NCBI GenBank assembly: GCA_964562855.1
Contig: CAZLVB010000018.1
Location: forward strand, 1-15,905
Length of the DNA: 15,905 bases
Reading direction: 5' to 3'
Origin: 2-12-FULL-41-17 sp964562855
GTDB lineage: Bacteria; Patescibacteriota; Microgenomatia; Curtissbacterales; GWA2-41-24
Below the pieces are notes generated by a model. It searched no databases. It saw only the letters and a list, made by a program, of their open reading frames with translations, and was not told where the DNA came from. Position 1 is the stretch's first letter. The number at the start of each line of letters is the position of its first letter. Below are positions 1 to 6,862 of the stretch, piece after piece. The position numbers were made by a program, and so were the translations under genes.

Positions 1-108
1 GACGTGGAACCATTTAAAATTGTCGGTGGTGTTCCGGCTAAAGTTATTGGTGAGCGCAAAAACAAAAATCCTCGCTACAAACTCGGTCGTGCCCGCCTTT
101 TTCAATAA
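1..108 (+). CDS. Left-handed beta-helix acyltransferase, C-terminal end (partial)
   Basis: Only the last 35 codons are present; the gene enters from the left edge. The translated tail contains I-V-G-G-V-P-A-K-V-I-G (residues 7-17), followed by a basic, hydrophilic end. The G-x-P-A-K-x-I-G pattern closes the hexapeptide-repeat coil of WbbJ/maltose-O-acetyltransferase/NeuD-like acyltransferases, which acylate sugars or nucleotide-sugars in the cytoplasm. Its stop (TAA, 106-108) directly abuts the ATG of the next gene, so the two are probably in one operon. The fold assignment is fairly safe. The substrate cannot be told, because the catalytic part lies outside the window. Confidence 0.75.
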   Translation, partial: DVEPFKIVGGVPAKVIGERKNKNPRYKLGRARLFQ

Positions 109-729
109 ATGGGTCAGTCTCATCATTCTTACAATATTGTCCTTTTCCCCCCAAAGGAGGTCGAGGATGAAGCAATTCGACTTAGCCAATTAGTTGCGAA
201 CAATTTTCCGGCTGAATTCGTTCTTAGCGGTAAGAAACTTTACCCGCATTTGACTCTTTATCAGCTAGAAATTCCGGACAAAAATCTTTCAACGGTAAAA
301 AAGGTATTGTTGAAACTTTTCAAAAAAGCAGTCACAGCGCAATTTCAGAATTATTTTGGATCCGAAAATGGTTTTATTTCGTGGGACTGTGGTATAAATG
401 AGAACCTTCGATATCTCCATAAAAAAATCATCCAGGCACTCAATCCCCTGAGAGGAGGATTGGTGCTTCCGGTCAAAAAACTCAAGTATGATTTTTTAAC
501 TGATAACCACTTTAGGCAGATTAGAGAATACGGGTCTTCAGGACTTTTAGAATATTTTCACCCACATATAACGATTACTAGAATTAAAAATGGCAAGGAT
601 TATCAAAAAGCTATGAAAATTTTGCCGTATAAAAGGATCTTATCTGTTGAATTTAAACAAGGAGTTTTGGGAAAATTGTCGACTCATGGAACGGTCACTA
701 AAATAATAGAAGAATATAATCTATTCTGA
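109..729 (+). CDS. 2H phosphoesterase superfamily protein (2'-5' RNA ligase-like)
   Basis: This 206-residue protein carries two H-x-T motifs, H47-L-T49 in a 'YPHLTLY' context and H153-I-T155 in 'HPHITITR', about 105 residues apart. Two such histidine motifs facing each other define the 2H phosphoesterase fold (2'-5' RNA ligase, LigT, cyclic phosphodiesterases), and the length fits a single domain of about 200 residues. Known members hydrolyse or form 2'-5' or cyclic phosphodiester bonds in RNA or nucleotides. The substrate here is unknown. The ATG directly follows the previous stop, and its own TGA overlaps the next ATG by one base, so it is translated within the glycan gene string although the family has no standard role there. 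No signal peptide or membrane segment is visible. Confidence 0.8.
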   Translation: MGQSHHSYNIVLFPPKEVEDEAIRLSQLVANNFPAEFVLSGKKLYPHLTLYQLEIPDKNLSTVKKVLLKLFKKAVTAQFQNYFGSENGFISWDCGINENLRYLHKKIIQALNPLRGGLVLPVKKLKYDFLTDNHFRQIREYGSSGLLEYFHPHITITRIKNGKDYQKAMKILPYKRILSVEFKQGVLGKLSTHGTVTKIIEEYNLF

Positions 730-1619
730 TGGATCTTTCGGTAATTATCGTTAACTGGAACACAAAAAAACTTCTTGAGAACTGCTTGAAGTCTATCTTT
801 AAATTTACAGAAGATGTAAATTTCGAGATCATTGTCGTTGACAACGGGTCTGAAGATGACAGCCCAAACCTGGTGAAGGAAAAATTTCCTCAAGTAAAAT
901 TAATACCCAATAAAGAAAATCTAGGCTTCACAAAAGCCAATAACCAGGGCATCAAAATCGCAAAAGGCAAGTACATTCTCCTTTTGAATTCAGATACCTA
1001 TTTAATCGAAAACTCTTTTAAAAAATTAGTTGGCGAAGCTAATAAAAGGAAGAACTTGGGAGCTTTAGGGCCCGCGCTTTTGAATGAAAATAGATCTATT
1101 CAGCAATCAGCGGGGTTTTTCCCCCACCTGCCTCAGGTTTTTTTATGGATGACTTTTATTGATGATCTACCGGGAGGGAGTGCATTAAAACCTTATCATG
1201 TTGATCACGACAGTTTCTATATGAGGGGCCGAGAGGTTGATTGGGTAACAGCTGCCGCAATTCTGGTCGCGAAATCTGTTATAAAAAGGGTCGGACCCTT
1301 GGACGAAAAGATTTTTATGTATGGAGAGGAAGTTGAATGGTGCTATCGGATTAAAAAAGCAGGATTTACGAATTTCTTTTCCCCGACAACCAAAATTGTC
1401 CACATAGGTAGGGGATCGTCTCAAAAAATTCCTACGCGTGCTTACATTGGAGAGTACAAAGGAATAATATATTTTTACGCAAAACATAGAGGTAAATTTT
1501 CTTTGCAAATTGCCCGTCTGTTTCTTAAAATAGGAGCATTGGCAAGGATTCTTATTTTTGGTCTTTTAGGCAGAAAGGAGCTTGCCAGTTCTTATGCAGA
1601 GGTTTTTAAGGTGGCTTGA
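729..1619 (+). CDS. GT2-family glycosyltransferase (WbbL/rhamnosyltransferase-like)
   Basis: The 296-residue protein starts with the GT-A hallmark 'MDLSVIIVNWNT'. It has V-V-D-N-G-S at residues 36-41 (nucleotide-binding strand) and the DxD-equivalent N-S-D-T at 87-90. The acceptor/catalytic segment is L-D-E-K-I-F-M-Y-G-E-E-V-E-W-C-Y-R (191-207), with a conserved H at 225. This order matches GT2 enzymes of the WbbL type, which transfer rhamnose or another sugar from a nucleotide donor to a lipid-linked glycan at the cytoplasmic face. A weakly hydrophobic tail (about 259-282) may touch the membrane. The ATG overlaps the preceding TGA by one base. The gene resembles the second GT2 at 5944-6831 in length and motif spacing. 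Donor and acceptor cannot be predicted. Confidence 0.9.
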   Translation: MDLSVIIVNWNTKKLLENCLKSIFKFTEDVNFEIIVVDNGSEDDSPNLVKEKFPQVKLIPNKENLGFTKANNQGIKIAKGKYILLLNSDTYLIENSFKKLVGEANKRKNLGALGPALLNENRSIQQSAGFFPHLPQVFLWMTFIDDLPGGSALKPYHVDHDSFYMRGREVDWVTAAAILVAKSVIKRVGPLDEKIFMYGEEVEWCYRIKKAGFTNFFSPTTKIVHIGRGSSQKIPTRAYIGEYKGIIYFYAKHRGKFSLQIARLFLKIGALARILIFGLLGRKELASSYAEVFKVA

Positions 1620-3180
1620 TGATCATATTTTAGAATACGTATCGTTTGCCCTGTTAATCCTAATTCCTCTTTATCCTAAAATCCCCCTGGCAGACCTTAT
1701 TCCGGGCTATATCGTTCGGCTGAGGGTTGACGATCTGCTTGTTGCGGGAGCCTTTATCATTTTCTTGGTCCAACTTGCCAGAAGGAAGATCACATTAAAG
1801 GGTAATCCTTTAGTCATTCCTTTTTTAATATATATATTTATTGGATTCGTTTCGTCCCTGAGCGCCATATTTATAACTAAGACTGTTCCTCAAAGCGATA
1901 TCCACATCGCAAAACTTTTCTTAAACTGGGCGAGGAGAATCGAGTACTTTTCTGTATTTTTTGTTTTTTTCGCATCGATAAAATCTCTAAGCCAAATAAA
2001 AAAATATGTCTTTATCGCAGCCCTAGTTTTGCTGGCAGTTTCTATTTACGGTTTTGGACAAAAGTATCTGTACTGGCCGGCTTTTTCGACAATGAACAGG
2101 GAGTTTTCGAAGGGAGTAAAACTCTACTTAACCGAACACGCCAGAGTACTTTCAACCTTTGGCGGGCATTATGATCTGGCAGCCTATTTAATGATAGTTT
2201 TAACCTTATTCATACCACTTATCACAATAGTTAAAAATTGGTCACACAAATTATTATTTTTGATTGTTTCTATAGCCGGTTTTTGGTTATTAATCCTGAC
2301 AGTTTCCAGAACGTCTTTTATCGCCTATCTTGTTTCAATAACAGTTGCCTTTAGTCTTTTGGCTTTGAAAAAAGGATGGTTTTGGGCTTTTTCCAGATGG
2401 TTTTTAGTGATTACTCTCTCATTGTCTATTATGATCTCATTTGGCGATCTTTCGGATAGGTTTGCTCATGTTTTAAAGCTTGATAAATTTAAAACTTCAT
2501 TTGCACTGAAGCCTGTTAAAAAAGAACCGCCAAAGGATTCACAAGCAGCTTATATCGGTGTTGGCTCAAAATCTGATACCCCGCCGTCGACTCAAAAACC
2601 AGCCTCCCCGGGGGAAGGGGCTCAACCCGCCAGACCCTCAGACGTCTACGAAGATATACCTGAATATGGCGAATCAGAAGGCTTGCCAGCGACACTTGCA
2701 GCCAAGCCGAGAGTCTATTCTCAGGCAGCGGTAACTTACGATTTATCAACGGGAATTCGCCTAGACTACACTTGGCCTCAGGCAATTAACGGTTTTAAAC
2801 GTAACATCTTATTGGGGTCTGGCTATTCAACTCTGACCAAAAGGAATATAGAGGATTTTACGGAAGCAGAATCAACGGATAATGACTTTTTAAGAGCCCT
2901 GGGAGAAACAGGTCTTTTGGGATTTCTGGCATTTTTTGGGACAATTGTTTTTGTCATCTGGTACGCACTTAAAAATTTCGCAAAGCTGAAAGATCCATTT
3001 TTTGCGGCCATTGTTGCATCGTTGGTTGCAGCGATATTTGGATTGCTTGTCAACGCCATCTACATAGATGTATTCGAGGCCTCCAAAGTTGCCTACACAT
3101 TTTGGATTATGTCTGCAATTCTTATCGCAACGATTAAACTATCTACTGTCGGCAAACAGAATTCCAAGGATAACACGTGA
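1594..3180 (+). CDS. O-antigen ligase/polymerase-like membrane protein
   Basis: A multi-pass membrane protein of 528 residues with about ten hydrophobic helices. The Wzy/WaaL (O-antigen ligase, PF04932-type) signature is spread over a 'TVSRTSFIAYLVS' helix (residues about 236-248), a W-P-Q-A-I-N-G-F-K-R-N-I-L-L-G-S-G-Y segment (394-411) and S-T-D-N-D-F-L-R-A-L-G-E-T-G (427-440). Such proteins polymerise or ligate undecaprenyl-linked glycan at the outer face of the membrane. The large outside loop is enlarged by a Pro-rich linker at about 307-348. I chose ATG 1594; TTG 1582 is in frame four codons earlier but lies only 1 nt after the GGAG at 1577-1580. Either start overlaps the previous gene. 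Ligase and polymerase cannot be told apart from sequence alone. Confidence 0.8.
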   Translation: MQRFLRWLDDHILEYVSFALLILIPLYPKIPLADLIPGYIVRLRVDDLLVAGAFIIFLVQLARRKITLKGNPLVIPFLIYIFIGFVSSLSAIFITKTVPQSDIHIAKLFLNWARRIEYFSVFFVFFASIKSLSQIKKYVFIAALVLLAVSIYGFGQKYLYWPAFSTMNREFSKGVKLYLTEHARVLSTFGGHYDLAAYLMIVLTLFIPLITIVKNWSHKLLFLIVSIAGFWLLILTVSRTSFIAYLVSITVAFSLLALKKGWFWAFSRWFLVITLSLSIMISFGDLSDRFAHVLKLDKFKTSFALKPVKKEPPKDSQAAYIGVGSKSDTPPSTQKPASPGEGAQPARPSDVYEDIPEYGESEGLPATLAAKPRVYSQAAVTYDLSTGIRLDYTWPQAINGFKRNILLGSGYSTLTKRNIEDFTEAESTDNDFLRALGETGLLGFLAFFGTIVFVIWYALKNFAKLKDPFFAAIVASLVAAIFGLLVNAIYIDVFEASKVAYTFWIMSAILIATIKLSTVGKQNSKDNT

Positions 3181-4640
3181 ACAAAGAAAAACTTGTTTCA
3201 TTAAAGATTGAATTTTTTTTGTTGGCAATTATTCTCCTTTTTGCTTTTGCAGTAAGACTTTACAAAATAGGAAGACCAATAGCAGACTGGCACTCATGGA
3301 GGCAAGCAGATACGGCGGCTGTTGCCAGAAATTTTATAAAAGAAGGGTTCACGCCATTTATTCCCAAATACGATGATATGTCTTCACAGGCTAACGGTTT
3401 GGATAATCCAAGTCGTTACCGTTTTGTAGAGTTTCCAATCTACAACTCACTTATATATCTAGTCTGGCTAATTACTGGTGTAAATGAAACTTATGCCAGG
3501 CTTGTGACGGTATTTATTTCCCTAGCCTCAGCTACGACCTTGTTTTTTCTGGTTAGATATCTTTCGGGTTTAGCCACGGCCGTTCTTGCCACCTTCTTTT
3601 TTGCCTTTCTGCCATATAACATTTTTTATTCATCGGCAATTTTACCCGGACCGTTAATGGTGTTTGGGATTCTAGGGCTATATTTTTCGTTTATAAAATG
3701 GATAGCCAATGATAAAAATTGGCTGTGGGGAGGATTGTCTATTCTTTCTGCCAACCTCGCTATCTTAACTTGGCCTATTGCACTCTTCTTTTTAATACCA
3801 ATCTTATATCTGTCCTATGAGAAATACGGTCTGAATCTTACAAGAAAACTAAATTTGTGGATTTTTGCATTTTTTGCAATTGCTCCTTTTGTTGGATGGA
3901 GAATATGGATCAATCGTTTTCCCGAAGGCATCCCCAATTGGCAATTTTTGCTAAACGAAGGGAACATTCGCTTCAAAGGTGCATTTTTCAGGTGGATAAT
4001 TGCCGAAAGAATTGGCAAGTTAATCTTAACTGCCGCGGGTTTCCCCCTATTTGTTTTTGGAATCTTAACTAGAACTCAAAGTAAAGAAAGACTCTTTTAC
4101 CTCTCTTGGCTTACATCGGCCGCTGTCTACTTTACTGTCATGGCTTCTGGCAACATTAGGCATGATTATTACCAAGTTTCCTTTGTACCAATTGCCGCAA
4201 TTTTTATGGCCAAAGGCACTGTGCTTTTATGGCAATTGCCAAAAGAATACTTTAATCGCTTTTTGGGGCCGCTAGTTTCCTTAGTGTTAATTATATTGAT
4301 TTTTGCTTTTGGATATTTCGAAATTCGCGGCTACTATTGGATAAATAAACCTGCGATAGTTGCCGCGGGTAAAGCTGTCGATAAACTTCTCCCTAAAGAT
4401 GCTACTGTTATAGCTCCGTACAACGGAGACGCTGCGTTTTTATATCAGACAAACAGACACGGTTATCCGATTGTTGACAGGCCATTGGAAAAATTTATCG
4501 AGCAGGGTACTAAATACCTCGTATCTGTCGATGTTGAAGATCAGGGGATTAAAAATCTGGCAACGTTTTGTAAAGTTATTGAAAAAACAGATCAATATGT
4601 GATTGTCGAAATGTTTGCAGGTTGCATAGGAAAGGAGTAA
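3177..4640 (+). CDS. GT39/ArnT-like (GT-C fold) membrane glycosyltransferase
   Basis: The start is a GTG overlapping the preceding TGA in a GTGA arrangement. The 487-residue product has an N-terminal helix (about 11-27). The first outside loop follows, with D37-W-H-S-W-R-Q-A-D45-T, the acidic, tryptophan-rich loop typical of the protein-mannosyltransferase/ArnT (PMT) group in Microgenomates-type genomes. About nine more hydrophobic helices come next, then a hydrophilic C-terminal domain of about 95 residues. GT-C enzymes use a polyprenyl-phosphate sugar donor and act on the extracytoplasmic face, here probably modifying a glycan or surface protein. The acidic residues D37/D45 are candidates for the catalytic base and metal ligand by family analogy. 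The acceptor is unknown. Confidence 0.8.
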   Translation: MNKEKLVSLKIEFFLLAIILLFAFAVRLYKIGRPIADWHSWRQADTAAVARNFIKEGFTPFIPKYDDMSSQANGLDNPSRYRFVEFPIYNSLIYLVWLITGVNETYARLVTVFISLASATTLFFLVRYLSGLATAVLATFFFAFLPYNIFYSSAILPGPLMVFGILGLYFSFIKWIANDKNWLWGGLSILSANLAILTWPIALFFLIPILYLSYEKYGLNLTRKLNLWIFAFFAIAPFVGWRIWINRFPEGIPNWQFLLNEGNIRFKGAFFRWIIAERIGKLILTAAGFPLFVFGILTRTQSKERLFYLSWLTSAAVYFTVMASGNIRHDYYQVSFVPIAAIFMAKGTVLLWQLPKEYFNRFLGPLVSLVLIILIFAFGYFEIRGYYWINKPAIVAAGKAVDKLLPKDATVIAPYNGDAAFLYQTNRHGYPIVDRPLEKFIEQGTKYLVSVDVEDQGIKNLATFCKVIEKTDQYVIVEMFAGCIGKE

Positions 4641-4648
4641 CTACAAGT

Positions 4649-4746
4649 ATTTTCCATTTATCATCTACCATTTGCCATTGATTTTAAAATTTTCAAATTG
4701 ATCAATTAATAAATAAATGGAAAATGGAAATTGGAAAATGGTAAAT
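4649..4746. repeat. Inverted pair of heptameric tandem repeats, (AAATGGN)4-AAAT type
   Basis: The 116-nt gap between the GT-C and GT4 genes is built of repeats. The right arm (4715-4746) is four heptads, AAATGGA, AAATGGA, AATTGGA and AAATGGT, ending in AAAT: 32 nt. The left arm (4649-4680) read on the minus strand is CAATGGC, AAATGGT, AGATGAT, AAATGGA, AAAT: also 32 nt, more degenerate. A perfect 12-bp match links the arms (4650-4661 with 4713-4724). Two perfect palindromes lie between them, ATTTTAAAAT (4681-4690) and AATTGATCAATT (4696-4707). The whole could fold into a long AT-rich hairpin. It is not a classical intrinsic terminator. Confidence 0.85.
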
Positions 4747-4756
4747 CTAGCAAGAT

Positions 4757-5944
4757 ATGAAGATCCTAATGATCACCCCATATCTGCCCTACCCACTAGT
4801 ATCTGGTGGTCAAATCAGGACCTACAATCTACTTAAAAATTTGGCAAATAAACACAAAATTACGCTGGCTTCTTTTATCCGTGACGAATCCGAGAAAAAT
4901 TACCTAAAAGAACTTGAACCATTTTGCCAAAAGGTGATTATCTTCAAAAGACGTAAAGCCTGGTCATTTATTAATATCATTCTTGCGGCGCTTACGCCTT
5001 TTCCGTTCCTGGTTAGCATTTATTTCGATATCAGGGTTAGAAGAAAAATCAGGGAGGAACTGGCAAAAGAACAGTACAATTTAATCCATGCCGAAACCTT
5101 CTATGTCATGCCCAATATTCCTCAAACTAAAGTGCCGATTTTCTTGGTAGAGCAAGTAATTGAATACTTAGTTTATCAGAGATTTGTCGAAAGTCTTTCG
5201 AATTTAGCCCTTTTAATAAAACCTTTCTTGTTCCTGGATGTGGTTAAGATAAAGTGGTGGGAAAGGTATTACTGGAAGCGTGCAAAAAGACTTGCGGCAA
5301 TGTCGCAAGAGGACAAAAGTTTCATTAAGAAGCTTGAACCGAACCTGCAAGTTGACGTGATAGCCAATGGCGTAGATATCGATTATTTTGCTAAGACAAA
5401 AAAACTTAAGCCCAAAAAGCCAACTGTATTATTTGTCGGACAGTTTAAATGGCTGCCGAATCGCGACGCAACGAAATTTTTGGTTTTGGAAATTTGGCCC
5501 AAAATTAAATCCAAAATCAAAAATGCTAAGCTTTGGATAGTCGGCAGAAATCCCCCCGAAGAAATTAAAAATTTTGTATCCAGCGATATTCAGGTCGACG
5601 GAGATGTGGAAGACATAAGAATTGCTTACGGAAAAGCCGATGTTCTTCTGGCGCCAATCAGAAACGGTAGAGGCACCAAATATAAAATTCTGGAAGCTAT
5701 GGCTACAAGAACGCCCATAGTTGGGACAAAACTTGCTGTTGAGGGAATAGATGTGCGAAACGGTAAGGAGGCTTTTGTTGTCCAGAATGCCAGCGATCTT
5801 GCTGCCAGAACTTTAAAAGTGCTTAAAAATTCAAAAATCGGCGAAAAGCTTGCAGATGCAGCCTATCTTCTTGTGAAAAATAAATACAATTGGGAAAGAA
5901 TTTCCAAAGAACTCGACCGGGTTTATAAAGAGGTCGGTATTTAA
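4757..5944 (+). CDS. GT4-family glycosyltransferase (GT-B fold)
   Basis: A 395-residue two-domain GT-B protein. The N-domain opens with 'MKILMITPYLPYPLVSGGQ' followed by I-R-T-Y-N (the G-G-Q-I-R-T-Y-N glycine loop is residues 17-24). The C-domain starts with V-L-F-V-G-Q-F-K-W-L-P-N-R-D (224-237) and ends with the donor-site motif G-R-G-T-K-Y-K-I-L-E313-A-M-A (304-316) followed by P-I-V-G-T. Glycine-loop plus C-terminal glutamate matches retaining GT4 enzymes, close in style to the group often paired with exosortase loci. It probably adds a hexose from a nucleotide donor at the inner membrane surface. There is no clear Shine-Dalgarno before the ATG; the gene follows the heptad inverted repeat by 10 nt. 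Its TAA overlaps the next ATG by one base. Confidence 0.9.
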   Translation: MKILMITPYLPYPLVSGGQIRTYNLLKNLANKHKITLASFIRDESEKNYLKELEPFCQKVIIFKRRKAWSFINIILAALTPFPFLVSIYFDIRVRRKIREELAKEQYNLIHAETFYVMPNIPQTKVPIFLVEQVIEYLVYQRFVESLSNLALLIKPFLFLDVVKIKWWERYYWKRAKRLAAMSQEDKSFIKKLEPNLQVDVIANGVDIDYFAKTKKLKPKKPTVLFVGQFKWLPNRDATKFLVLEIWPKIKSKIKNAKLWIVGRNPPEEIKNFVSSDIQVDGDVEDIRIAYGKADVLLAPIRNGRGTKYKILEAMATRTPIVGTKLAVEGIDVRNGKEAFVVQNASDLAARTLKVLKNSKIGEKLADAAYLLVKNKYNWERISKELDRVYKEVGI

Positions 5945-6831
5945 TGGATATCTCTATTATTATCGTTTCATTTAATACCAAAGAACTTCTAATTGATTGT
6001 CTCAATTCCTTAAATAAGGCACTCAACAACCTAAAAAGTGAAATTTTTGTTGTGGACAACAATTCGCATGACGGTACTGTTGAGGCACTAAGGTTAAATT
6101 TTGAAAATGTTAAGGTAATTGCCAATCACCAAAATGTGGGATTTTCAAAAGCTAATAATCAAGCTATTAAAAAAGCAAAAGGAAAATACGTTTTAATTTT
6201 AAACCCGGACACCAAAGTAATGCCCGAAGCTATCAAAACAATGATCAAATACATGGATCAAAACGAAAACATCGCATGTTCAACTTGCCGGGTGGAACTG
6301 CCTGACGGTACATTAGATAAAGACTGTCGCCGACACTTCCCGACGCCCTGGCGGGCATTTTGCCATTTCTCAAAGCTGTCAAGAATTTTTAAGGGATCTA
6401 AAATTTTTGACCAGTATCAAATGGGTTATATTTCGGAAGACAAAGTCCATGAAATAGATTCCTGCGTCGGGGCATTTATGCTTGTCAGATCGTCCGCAAT
6501 TAAAAAAGTAGGACTTTTCGACGAGGATTTTTTCTTCTACGGAGAAGATTTGGATTGGTGCTGGCGATTTAAGGAGAAAGGTTTCAAGATTATGTACAAT
6601 CCTGTCGTCAAGATAATTCATTACAAAGGAGCCGCCTCTGGCATGAAACCGCAATCCGCGCATTTAACAAAAGCAACCCGCACCTCAAGAAGAAGAGCAC
6701 TTTTTGAGTCGGTTCACGCAATGGAGATTTTCTACAAGAAGCATTATTTATCAAAACACCCCCTTTTTATTAATTGGCTGGTTCTGGCATCTTTGAAAAT
6801 TTTGGAAAGGATACGCACTCTATCAGTGTAA
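5944..6831 (+). CDS. GT2-family glycosyltransferase (WbbL/rhamnosyltransferase-like)
   Basis: The 295-residue product shows the same motif order as the GT2 at 729-1619: 'MDISIIIVSFNT' at the N-terminus, V-V-D-N-N-S at 36-41, N-P-D-T at 87-90, and L-F-D-E-D-F-F-F-Y-G-E-D-L-D-W-C-W-R at 191-208, with H226 after it. The two genes are clearly paralogues of one subfamily but differ strongly in the middle (about 110-170), which should reflect different acceptors. The family transfers a sugar with inversion at the cytoplasmic face of the membrane. The ATG overlaps the previous TAA by one base, with a weak purine-rich AGAGG upstream at about 5929-5933. The specific sugar is not predictable. Confidence 0.9.
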   Translation: MDISIIIVSFNTKELLIDCLNSLNKALNNLKSEIFVVDNNSHDGTVEALRLNFENVKVIANHQNVGFSKANNQAIKKAKGKYVLILNPDTKVMPEAIKTMIKYMDQNENIACSTCRVELPDGTLDKDCRRHFPTPWRAFCHFSKLSRIFKGSKIFDQYQMGYISEDKVHEIDSCVGAFMLVRSSAIKKVGLFDEDFFFYGEDLDWCWRFKEKGFKIMYNPVVKIIHYKGAASGMKPQSAHLTKATRTSRRRALFESVHAMEIFYKKHYLSKHPLFINWLVLASLKILERIRTLSV

Positions 6832-6862
6832 ATCCGCTATAGATCTGCGTATATCGGAGCTT

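Noticed and set aside
2516..3059. Long open frames on the minus strand inside the O-antigen-ligase gene
   Set aside because: They lie wholly inside a well-supported membrane protein gene, have no family motifs and no promoter or start signal of their own.
4649..4746. CRISPR array or intrinsic terminator
   Set aside because: The units are 7 nt with no spacers, and the fold lacks a GC-rich stem followed by a T-run.
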